This document shows, piece after piece, positions 1-8,000 of a DNA stretch of 64,000 bases. How positions within the stretch are numbered: the stretch's first letter is position 1; the number at the start of each line of letters is the position of its first letter. The notes under the pieces were generated by a model. It ran no database searches. It was given only the letters and a program-made list of their open reading frames with translations, and was not told the origin of the DNA. Source of the stretch: Massilia norwichensis (lineage in GTDB: Bacteria > Pseudomonadota > Gammaproteobacteria > Burkholderiales > Burkholderiaceae_D); NCBI RefSeq assembly GCF_024753245.1, contig NZ_JANUGX010000004.1:62001-126000 (forward strand). The letters run 5' to 3'. The translations under genes and the position numbers were made by a program.

Positions 1-897
1 CGTCCCATCCAGCAGCGCCGCGCGGATCGCTTCGCGGTCGCGCTGGGTGCGCAGCGGCGGCGTCAGGCGCGCGTTGGGGTCGAAGAAGCCGATGTCGGCA
101 TCGGTCATGTGCAGGTGGTGCACGCCGACGTCGCAGGTGACCGGCAGGCCTTCCTTCTTGGCGGCGCGGATCAGCTCCAGCGCCGCGCTTGATGAAATAC
201 GGCACAGGTGCACGCGCGCGCCGCTGGCCCGCATCAGTTCGAAGATGGTGTGCAGGGCGATGGTCTCGGACATCACCGGCACGCCGGACAGGCCCAGGCG
301 CGACGCCAGCGGACCGGCATGCGCCACGCCGCCGCGGCCGATGTACGGGTCCTGCGGGCGCAGCCAGACGGTGTAGCCGAAGGTTTTCGCATACTGCAGC
401 GCGCGCAGCAGCACGGTGGTGTCCTCGATCGGCTCCTCGGCCTGGGCGAAGCCGATGCAGCCGGCTTCGGTCAGCTCGGCCATTTCGGTCAGGGACTTGC
501 CCTTCAGGCCGACAGTGAGCGCGCCCAGCGGATGCACGTTGGCCTGGTTCAGGATGCGCGCGCGGTGCTTGAGCATCTCGACCAGGCCCGGCTCGTCGAG
601 CACCGGGTCGGTGTCGGGCGGGCAGACCAGCGTGGTCACGCCGCCCTGCATCGCCGCCTGCATCTCCGACTCCAGTGTCGCCTTGTATTCGTAACCCGGC
701 TCGCGCAGGCGGGCCGAGAGGTCGACCAGGCCCGGCGCCACCACCAGGCCGGTGGCGTCGATGGTGCGGGCGGCTTCGAAACCCTCCGGCGCGCTGCCCA
801 CGCCCGCCACCTTGCCGTCGGCGATGTACAGGTCCTGCACGGCATCGATGCCGTTTGCCGGATCGATCACCCGGCCGTTCTTGATATGTAAGTTCAT
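1..897 (-). CDS. pyrX: Dihydroorotase-like protein PyrC' (PyrX type), probably catalytically dead; 3' end outside window
   Basis: The reading frame is open from an ATG at 897 to the window edge, giving 299 residues of a class I dihydroorotase with the C-terminus missing. The fold signature is intact ('GLVDL..RLREPG' near residue 57, 'DPVLDEPG', 'HHLHMTD', 'ARLTPPLR'). However, the metal-binding H-x-H that should follow D59 reads S61-A-R63, and the second His of the H-x-C-H-V-S motif is Arg (R233). In the known PyrX family such inactive homologues serve as a scaffold for aspartate transcarbamoylase rather than hydrolysing dihydroorotate. The gene starts 11 bases after pyrB stops, the usual pyrB-pyrX order. 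An active PyrC should therefore be encoded elsewhere. The assignment to the dihydroorotase family is firm; the loss of activity is inferred from the residues. Confidence 0.9.
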   Translation of the reverse strand, partial: MNLHIKNGRVIDPANGIDAVQDLYIADGKVAGVGSAPEGFEAARTIDATGLVVAPGLVDLSARLREPGYEYKATLESEMQAAMQGGVTTLVCPPDTDPVLDEPGLVEMLKHRARILNQANVHPLGALTVGLKGKSLTEMAELTEAGCIGFAQAEEPIEDTTVLLRALQYAKTFGYTVWLRPQDPYIGRGGVAHAGPLASRLGLSGVPVMSETIALHTIFELMRASGARVHLCRISSSAALELIRAAKKEGLPVTCDVGVHHLHMTDADIGFFDPNARLTPPLRTQRDREAIRAALLDGT

Positions 898-908
898 GCG
901 TGCGAAGG

Positions 909-1874
909 TTAAGTATGACTACCGGCCACAATGCTCATCACCGCCATCCGTACCGCGATACCGAAGGTCACCTGCGGCAGGATCACCGCCTGCGCGCCGT
1001 CCGCCACGGCCGAGTCGATCTCGACGCCGCGGTTCATCGGTCCCGGGTGCATCACGATCGCATCCGGCTTGGCCAGGGCCAGGCGCTCCGGCGTCAGGCC
1101 GTAGCTCTTGAAGTATTCGCCGGCCGAAGGCAGCAGCGCGCCCGTCATGCGCTCGTTCTGCAGGCGCAGCATGATGATCACGTCGACGTCCTTCAGGCCT
1201 TCGTCGATGTCGGTGAACACGCGCACGCCCATCTGTTCCAGGCCGCCCGGTAGCAGCGTATGCGGGGCGATCGCGCGCACTTCCGGCACGCCCAGCGTGG
1301 TCAGCGCGTGGATGTCCGAACGCGCCACGCGGCTGTGCAGGATGTCGCCGACGATGGCCACGCGCAGGTTGGTGAAGTCCTTCTTGTAGTGCCTGATCGT
1401 GTACATGTCGAGCAGGCCTTGGGTCGGGTGCGCATGGCGGCCGTCGCCGGCGTTCACCACGTGCACGTGGTTCTGCTTCGTATCGTTCAGGTGCTTGGCG
1501 ATCAGGTAGGGCGCGCCCGACTGCGAGTGGCGCACCACGAACATGTCGGCATGCATGGCCGCCAGGTTGTCGATGGTGTCGAGCAGGGACTCGCCCTTCG
1601 AGGTCGAGGAGGCAGCGATGTTCAGGTTGATGACGTCGGCCGACAGGCGCTTGGAGGCGATCTCGAAGGTGGTGCGGGTGCGGGTCGAGTTCTCGAAGAA
1701 CAGGTTGAACACGCTCTTGCCGCGCATGAGCGGCACCTTCTTGACCTCGCGGTCCGAAATGCTCACGAAGCTCGAGGCGGTGTCGAGGATGTGGTTGAGG
1801 ATGGACTTGGGCAGGCCTTCGATACTCAGAAGGTGCTGCAGCTCGCCGTTCTTGTTGAGTTGCGGGTTATGCAT
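909..1874 (-). CDS. pyrB: Aspartate carbamoyltransferase catalytic chain
   Basis: This enzyme condenses carbamoyl phosphate and aspartate to N-carbamoylaspartate, the committed step of pyrimidine synthesis in the cytoplasm. The 321-residue length fits the family. Visible motifs are the carbamoyl-phosphate loop '[12 protein letters not shown]', the '[12 protein letters not shown]' motif and '[11 protein letters not shown]' near the C-terminus. The ATG at 1874 was preferred over the longer open frame because homology begins there and it overlaps the end of pyrR by 8 bases, as expected for coupled genes. The next gene is the inactive dihydroorotase homologue, so this is likely the PyrX-dependent type of ATCase, which has no PyrI regulatory chain. 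Confidence 0.97.
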   Translation of the reverse strand: MHNPQLNKNGELQHLLSIEGLPKSILNHILDTASSFVSISDREVKKVPLMRGKSVFNLFFENSTRTRTTFEIASKRLSADVINLNIAASSTSKGESLLDTIDNLAAMHADMFVVRHSQSGAPYLIAKHLNDTKQNHVHVVNAGDGRHAHPTQGLLDMYTIRHYKKDFTNLRVAIVGDILHSRVARSDIHALTTLGVPEVRAIAPHTLLPGGLEQMGVRVFTDIDEGLKDVDVIIMLRLQNERMTGALLPSAGEYFKSYGLTPERLALAKPDAIVMHPGPMNRGVEIDSAVADGAQAVILPQVTFGIAVRMAVMSIVAGSHT

Positions 1875-2400
1875 TGTCGTCTTCGATCGTGAGCGAGAGT
1901 TGACCGGCGCTAGTGCGCGACAGGGCCAGCGACTGGCCAGGCGGGAGAACGGTGCGCACGCCCGCGAAATCCGCCGCGACCGGCAGTTCGCGGCCGCCAC
2001 GGTCGGCCAGCGCAGCCAACATGATACGCTGCGGACGGCCGTAGTCGAACAGCACGTTGATCGCGGCGCGCACCGTGCGGCCGGTTTCCAGCACGTCGTC
2101 GACCAGCAGGATGGTGGCGCTGTCGACGTTGAACTCGATGCGGGTCGGCTTCACGTCCGGGTGCAGGCCCTTTTTCGCGTAATCGTCGCGGTAGAAGGAG
2201 ACGTCGATAAAACCGAGGCGGTTCTGCAGGCCGAGGTCGGCGGCGAGCCGCTCGGCCAGCCAGGCGCCGCCCGAATGGATGCCGACGATGGCGGCATCGG
2301 GCACGCCGGCAAGCCCGGCGCGCACCTGCTCGAGCAGGGTGCGGTACAGCGCCTCGGCGTCGTAAACCGCTTGGTCAGTAGGAGTTGGCATGGTCGTCAA
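1867..2400 (-). CDS. pyrR: Bifunctional PyrR: pyr operon regulator / uracil phosphoribosyltransferase
   Basis: A phosphoribosyltransferase-fold protein of 177 residues, the normal PyrR size. The PRPP-binding loop is clear ('[18 protein letters not shown]'), as is the N-terminal '[15 protein letters not shown]' segment. In Gram-positive bacteria PyrR binds pyr mRNA; in many betaproteobacteria the same gene precedes pyrB, and whether it regulates or only salvages uracil cannot be told from sequence. An in-frame ATG three codons in (2391) is an alternative start. The gene overlaps ruvX upstream by 26 bases and pyrB downstream by 8, so the five-gene set yqgE-ruvX-pyrR-pyrB-pyrC' is probably one transcript. 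Confidence 0.95.
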   Translation of the reverse strand: MTTMPTPTDQAVYDAEALYRTLLEQVRAGLAGVPDAAIVGIHSGGAWLAERLAADLGLQNRLGFIDVSFYRDDYAKKGLHPDVKPTRIEFNVDSATILLVDDVLETGRTVRAAINVLFDYGRPQRIMLAALADRGGRELPVAADFAGVRTVLPPGQSLALSRTSAGQLSLTIEDDNA

Positions 2401-2770
2401 AGTATTGTTGCAAAATGATGGCGGCGGCCTTGGCGTCGATGATCTCGCCGCGCTTGGCGGGGATCACGGCAGACGAATAGCGCTCGTCGACCAGCTCGAC
2501 GGGCAGCTTGAAACGGCCGTGCAGTTGATTGGCGAAGCGGCGCGCACGCAGGGTCATGTCATGCTCGGCGCCGTCGGGATGGCGCGGCTCGCCGACCACG
2601 AGACGGGCCGGCTTCCATTGCGCAATGAGCTCGCCGATGACGTTGAAGCGGGTCGCGTTGTCGACGGCCTTGATGACGGAAAGAGGCTGTGCCTGGCCAG
2701 TCAGCGTGTTGCCCATCGCGATACCGATGCGCTTGACGCCGAAGTCGAATCCGAAAACGATCTCTACCAT
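2375..2770 (-). CDS. ruvX: Holliday-junction resolvase-like protein RuvX (YqgF)
   Basis: A 131-residue RNase H-fold protein of the YqgF/RuvX family, linked in Escherichia coli to 16S rRNA 5' maturation and proposed as a Holliday-junction resolvase. The sequence shows the N-terminal acidic motif 'GFDFGVKRIGIAMG', the internal 'VGEPRHPDG' segment, the 'VDERYSS' motif and a C-terminal Asp in '[15 protein letters not shown]'. It lies between yqgE and pyrR, a common proteobacterial order, and overlaps pyrR by 26 bases. Confidence 0.95.
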   Translation of the reverse strand: MVEIVFGFDFGVKRIGIAMGNTLTGQAQPLSVIKAVDNATRFNVIGELIAQWKPARLVVGEPRHPDGAEHDMTLRARRFANQLHGRFKLPVELVDERYSSAVIPAKRGEIIDAKAAAIILQQYFDDHANSY

Positions 2771-2788
2771 TACAGGGACACGATCCCC

Positions 2789-3451
2789 TTATGCATGGCC
2801 GGCTTCCGTTGCGAGCATGAGCGGATCGATGCCCAGCAGCTTGATGGCGGCTGTGTAGCGTTCCTCGATCGGCAGGTCGAACAGGACCCTGGCGTCGGCG
2901 CCCACCGTGAGCCAGCCGTTGCGGGCGATTTCCTCTTCCAGCTGGCCCGGACTCCAGCCGGCATAGCCGATCGAAACCAGCATGCGCTGCGGACCGGTGC
3001 CGTTGGCGACCGCTTCCAGCACGTCGATCGAGGTGGTGAAGGCGACGTCGTCGGTGACGCTGAGCGAGGACGAATAACGGCCGCCCGGCGAATGCAGCAC
3101 GAAACCGCGATCGTCCTGCACCGGACCGCCGAACATGATCGGCTCGTCGCCCACGTTGGGACGCAGGGTGTCGGTCACCTTCAGGTCGATACGGTCGAAC
3201 AGCACGTCCATGGTCATGTCGGTCGGCTTGTTGATGACGACGCCGAGCACGCCCTTGTCGTTGTGTTCGCAGATATACACGACCGTACCGCCGAAGATCG
3301 GGTCATTCATCGACGGCATGGCGATCAGGAAATGATTTGCCAGGTTCAGTTCGGACTGGACCGAGCCCGATTCCATCAGGCTCTCGGGCGCCTCCTGGGG
3401 CATCCCGGGCATGCTTAGAGGCTTGCCGACCTTACTTTTCTTCATACGCAT
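2789..3451 (-). CDS. yqgE: YqgE/AlgH family (UPF0301) protein
   Basis: A 220-residue cytoplasmic protein of the YqgE/AlgH family, whose biochemical role is not established. Diagnostic stretches are 'LANHFLIAMPSMNDPIFGGTV', 'YICEHNDKGVLGVVINKPT' and 'RMLVSIGYAGWSPGQLEEEI'. About 25 extra residues rich in Met, Pro and Glu precede the conserved core. Met3 (3445) is an alternative start. It is the first gene of the minus-strand pyrimidine cluster, and the 184-base gap to phrB must contain both divergent promoters. I could not pick a convincing promoter for this side. Confidence 0.93.
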   Translation of the reverse strand: MRMKKSKVGKPLSMPGMPQEAPESLMESGSVQSELNLANHFLIAMPSMNDPIFGGTVVYICEHNDKGVLGVVINKPTDMTMDVLFDRIDLKVTDTLRPNVGDEPIMFGGPVQDDRGFVLHSPGGRYSSSLSVTDDVAFTTSIDVLEAVANGTGPQRMLVSIGYAGWSPGQLEEEIARNGWLTVGADARVLFDLPIEERYTAAIKLLGIDPLMLATEAGHA

Positions 3452-3635
3452 ACTCTCTGTTGGCTCACTCTCTACGACCGCTGGTGGTCCACACGATAAG
3501 CTTGGGTTTTTCGCTAGTTTACACCCATTTGCTTACGCGGCCATGAAGGCGCGTTGGCGGGCGCTTTGTCGGCGCCCAAGTCGAAAGAATGGTAGACAGT
3601 AAAATGCCCAACTGCATTGACTCCACACACAGAAG

Positions 3636-5075
3636 ATGACCCTGAGAAACTCTCTGGTCTGGTTCCGGCGCGACCTGCGGGTCGAGGACCATGCCGCCCT
3701 GCACCACGCACTGCGTTCCTCCGATCGCGTGCACTGCGTATTCGTGTTCGATACCGAAATCCTGACTGGCCTGCCGCGCGACGACCGCCGCGTGCAGTTC
3801 ATCCACGCCAGCCTGGTCGAACTCGACGCGCGCCTGCGTTCATGGGGAGCTTACCTGATCGTGCGCGAAGGGCGCGCCGCAGACGAGATCGTGCGCCTGG
3901 CCGCCGAGCTGGACGCGGAATCGGTGTTCGCCAACCACGACTACGAACCGGCCGCCATCGCGCGCGACCGCGCAGTCCAGCAGCGCCTGCGCGAGGCCGG
4001 GCGCAGCCTGCAGACCTTCAAGGACCAGGTGATCTTCGAAAAGGAGGACGTGCTGACCCAGGCCGGCGGCGCCTTCTCCGTCTTCACGCCCTACAAGAAT
4101 GCCTGGCTCAAGCGACTGGCGGCGCATCCGGAGGCCATCGAGGCGTACGACACCGCGCCCTGGGCCGACAAATTGGCGCCCGCGCCTGCGGGACACCGGC
4201 TGCCGACGCTGGAAGAACTCGGCTTCGTCCCCAACGCCGCCCCCATTCTCCCGGCCGGCATGTCCGGCGCCCGGCAGCTGCTGGACAGCTTCCTGCAGCG
4301 CATCGACGACTACCGTACCCAACGCGACTTCCCGGCGCTGGACAGCACCTCGCGGCTGTCGGTGCACCTGCGCTTCGGCACGCTGTCGGTGCGCGGCCTT
4401 GTGCGCCTGCTGCGCGCACGCGCGGACCATGGGAAAGATGGCGCCGCGACCTGGCTGTCGGAGCTGATCTGGCGTGAGTTCTACATGATGATCCTGCAGC
4501 GCCATCCGCGCGTGCAGACGCAGTCCTTCAAGGCCGCCTTCGATAGGCTGCAGTGGGAAGAAGGACCAGAGGCCGACGCGGCGTTCGCGGCCTGGTGCGA
4601 GGGCCGCACCGGCTATCCGCTGGTCGATGCGGCGATGGCGCAGCTGAACCGCACCGGCTTCATGCACAACCGCCTGCGCATGGTGACGGCCAGTTTTCTG
4701 ACCAAGGATCTCGGGATTTCGTGGCTGCGCGGCGAACGTTATTTCGCGGCGCAATTGAACGACTACGAACTGGCGTCGAACAACGGCGGCTGGCAGTGGG
4801 CGGCATCGACCGGCTGCGACGCCCAGCCCTGGTTCCGCATCTTCAATCCGGTCACGCAATCGAAGCGCTTCGATCCGGACGGCGCCTTCATCCGCCGCTG
4901 GCTGCCGCAGCTGGCCGCGCTCGAAGGAACGGCCATCCATGCGCCCTGGCTGGCGAAACCGGCTGCGCTGGAGCGCGCCGGCCTGGTGCTGGGCCGCGAC
5001 TACCCGCTGCCCATCGTCGACCACGAGCAGGCGCGCGAACGCACGCTGGCGCGCTTCGGTGCCTTACGAGAGTAA
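3636..5075 (+). CDS. phrB: Deoxyribodipyrimidine (CPD) photolyase
   Basis: A 479-residue flavoprotein that uses blue light to split cyclobutane pyrimidine dimers in DNA. The N-terminal alpha/beta antenna domain opens with 'LVWFRRDLRVEDHAAL'. The C-terminal FAD domain has 'WLSELIWREFYMMIL', 'GYPLVDAAMAQLNRTGFMHN', 'RLRMVTASFLTKDL' and 'NNGGWQWAASTGCDAQPWFR', all hallmarks of class I CPD photolyases. Trp and Asn residues of the FAD and tryptophan chain are in place. A possible -10 (TAAAAT, 3600-3605) lies 30 bases upstream, with no good -35. The 3' end overlaps the convergent chpA gene by 12 bases. Confidence 0.96.
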   Translation: MTLRNSLVWFRRDLRVEDHAALHHALRSSDRVHCVFVFDTEILTGLPRDDRRVQFIHASLVELDARLRSWGAYLIVREGRAADEIVRLAAELDAESVFANHDYEPAAIARDRAVQQRLREAGRSLQTFKDQVIFEKEDVLTQAGGAFSVFTPYKNAWLKRLAAHPEAIEAYDTAPWADKLAPAPAGHRLPTLEELGFVPNAAPILPAGMSGARQLLDSFLQRIDDYRTQRDFPALDSTSRLSVHLRFGTLSVRGLVRLLRARADHGKDGAATWLSELIWREFYMMILQRHPRVQTQSFKAAFDRLQWEEGPEADAAFAAWCEGRTGYPLVDAAMAQLNRTGFMHNRLRMVTASFLTKDLGISWLRGERYFAAQLNDYELASNNGGWQWAASTGCDAQPWFRIFNPVTQSKRFDPDGAFIRRWLPQLAALEGTAIHAPWLAKPAALERAGLVLGRDYPLPIVDHEQARERTLARFGALRE

Positions 5076-8000
5076 TCCGCCGATCGCCGCCAGCAGCACG
5101 TCTTCCTGGAAGGGCTTGCCGAAGTAGGCATCCACGCCCAGGCCGAGCGCATAGTTGCGGTGCTTGTCGGCGGTACGCGAGGTGATCATGATGATCGGGA
5201 TGGCGTGGGTGGTCTCGTTGTCGCGCACGTTGCGGGTCAGGTCGAAGCCGTCCATGCGCGGCATCTCGATATCGACCAGCATCAGGTCGGGACGGGTCTC
5301 CGGCGCCTGGATCTGCTCCAGCGCCTCGACGCCATCCTTGGCCAGCAGCACCCGGTAGCCCTCGCGCTCCAGCAGGCGCTGGGTCACGCGGCGCACGGTC
5401 AGCGAATCGTCGACCACCATGATGGTCGCGCGGTGTGCCGGCGCGGCCGCTGCCTCGTCCTGCACCGGGGCCGGCAGGCCGTGGTCCGGCAGCAGCAGCG
5501 GATTCAGGATCAGCACGATCTCGCCCGAACCCAGCACGGTGGCGCCGGCAATGCCCGGCAGGCGCGCCAGCTGCGGCCCGACGTTCTTGATCACGACCTC
5601 GCGGTTGCCCAGCACCTCGTCGACCTGCAGCGCCAGCCGGTGGGCGCCGGCGCCCAGCACCAGCACCGGCAGGGAGCGCGCGCCGCCCGGGCCGCCCGGC
5701 TCGTTCAGCATTTCCGGCAGATAGCGCAGCGGCACCGCTTCGCCCTGGACCTGGATCGCGCCGGCGGCACGGGCCGCGGCCAGCTCGGCTTCGCGCACCT
5801 GCAGCACCTGGCCGACCAGGTTGGCCGGCAACGCATAGGTCTTGGCGCCGCTGGCCACCAGCACGACCTGGTTGACGGCCAGGGTCAGCGGCAGGTGGAT
5901 GGTGAAGGTCGCGCCCTTGCCCGCTTCGCTGGCGATCTCGACGCGTCCGCCTAGCGCGCGCGCTTCGGAACGCACCACGTCCATGCCGACGCCGCGGCCG
6001 GCCAGTTCGGTCAGCGCATCGGCGGTCGAGAAGCCCGGCTCGAAGATCAGTTCGGCCAGCTCGGCATCCGCCACCTCGGCGTCAGGGCCGAGCAGGCCAT
6101 TGGCCTCGCCCTTGGCGCGGATGCGTGCCAGGTCCAGGCCGGCGCCATCGTCGGCAAAGCGGATCTGCACCTCGTTGCCCTGCTGGCTGACCTGCACCAG
6201 CAGCTCGCCGGTTTCGGGCTTGCCGCTCTCTAAACGGCGCGCACGCGCTTCGACGCCGTGCACGATGGCGTTGCGCAGCAGGTGTTCGAAGGGCGCCGCC
6301 ATCCGTTCCAGCACGCTGCGGTCGATCTCGACCGCGCCGCCGCGGATGTCCAGGTTGACGCGCTTATCGGTCTCCTTCGCGGTCTGGCGCGCGACGCGGA
6401 ACAGGCGCTCGGACAAACTCGCGAACGGCACCATCCGTGCCCGCATCAGGTCGCGCTGCAGTTCGCGCGTCAGGCGCGACTGCGTCGACAGGTCTTCGAC
6501 GGCGGCATCCACCGTGCGGCTCAATCCTTCGTGGAAGGAGGCGACGTCGTTCACGCTCTCGGCCATCATGCGCGTCAGTTCCTGCAGGCGCGTGAAGCGG
6601 TCGAATTCGAGCGGATCGAACTCGCGCTCGCCGGCGATCGACAGGCGCGAAGCGATCTGCGACTCGGCCTGCATCTCGACTTCGCGCAGCTGGTGGCGCA
6701 GGCGCCCCAGGTTGTCCGAGAAATCGGCGAGCGCCGACTTCAGCGAGCCGACCTGGTTTTCCAGCTTGGAGCGCGTGATCGACACTTCGCCGGCCTGGTT
6801 GACCAAGCGGTCGAGGATGTCGGCACGCACCCGCACCAGCGGCGCACGCACGGCCTGCTGCAGGTCCGCCTGTGCCTGCGGCTGCGCCTCCGCCGGCGAC
6901 GGGGATGCCGGCGCGGCCTGGCCGTCCGGCTGCTGCAGCTGTTCGAACAGCAGCAGCGCCTGGTCGTAGTTGGCCAGCAGTTCGTCGAAGGCCGCCGGGC
7001 TGGTGGTGCCGGCATGCAGCATGTTCTCGATCTGGGTTTCCAGCGCGTGCGTGTGCTGGCCCAGGCGCATCGCGCCGGCCATCCGGGCGCTGCCCTTCAC
7101 CGTGTGCAGCGCGCGCAGCAGCCCATGGGCGACGGCGTTGGCGGCCGGGTCCTGTTGCCACTCGCGCAGATCCTTGCCGATCTGCGGCAGCAGGTCCGCC
7201 GCTTCTTCCATGAAGACCGGCAGCAGGTCCGGGTCCAGCTCGTCGGTGAAGATCGGTTCGGCGGCCAGCACCGGCTCCGGCTCGGGCTCCGGCTCGGGCT
7301 CGGGCTCCGCCGCGATCCCGGCGGCCATCTCCGCGGCGGGTTCGGCGGCGGCGAAGGACTCGTCGAGGTCGGCGGCAGCGTCGAAGACCAGTTGCGGTTC
7401 GGGTTCCACTTCCGGCGCCACAGCCTGCTCCAGGCTCGGCGCCGCAAACGGATCGTCGAAATAGCTGTCGAACAGATCGTCGACGGCGGCCACCGCCGGG
7501 TCGACCGGCTGCGGCTCGGTCGCGCGCAATCCCGGCGCGGGCGTATCCAGTTCCGGCACGGCCAGCGGGCCGGCCGGCAGCGGCGGGTCGGCCAGGATGC
7601 TGTCGTAGGCGGCGGCGAACAGCGCGTCCAGGCGCTGCGCCAACTCTTGGTCGGCGCCGTCGAACACGCTGTCGGCCTTCTTGCGCCCCAGCTCGTCGCG
7701 CAGGCCCTGCAGGCGCGCCAGCAGTTCCGGCTGCGCCGGCGCCAGCTCGCCCAGCGAAAACACCTGGCGCATGATGCGCACGCGTTCCACGGTTTCGTCG
7801 AGCAGCTGCTGCTGTTCCTCGCTCAGCGGCGGGGTCGCCACCTGCAGCGCTTCTTCGAGCGCGAACGCGATCTCGCGCAGCGCGTGGAAGCCGACCGTGG
7901 CCGAGGTACCGCCCAGCGTATGCGAGGCCTTCAGCGCCTGCGCCGAGACCGCGCGCAGCGGCTCTTCGCGCCACTGGGCAAAGTCGCGCCCCAGGGTGCC

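Noticed and set aside
2375..2400. A possible frameshift at the ruvX-pyrR junction
   Set aside because: Both proteins are full length; the 26-base overlap is simply tight packing.
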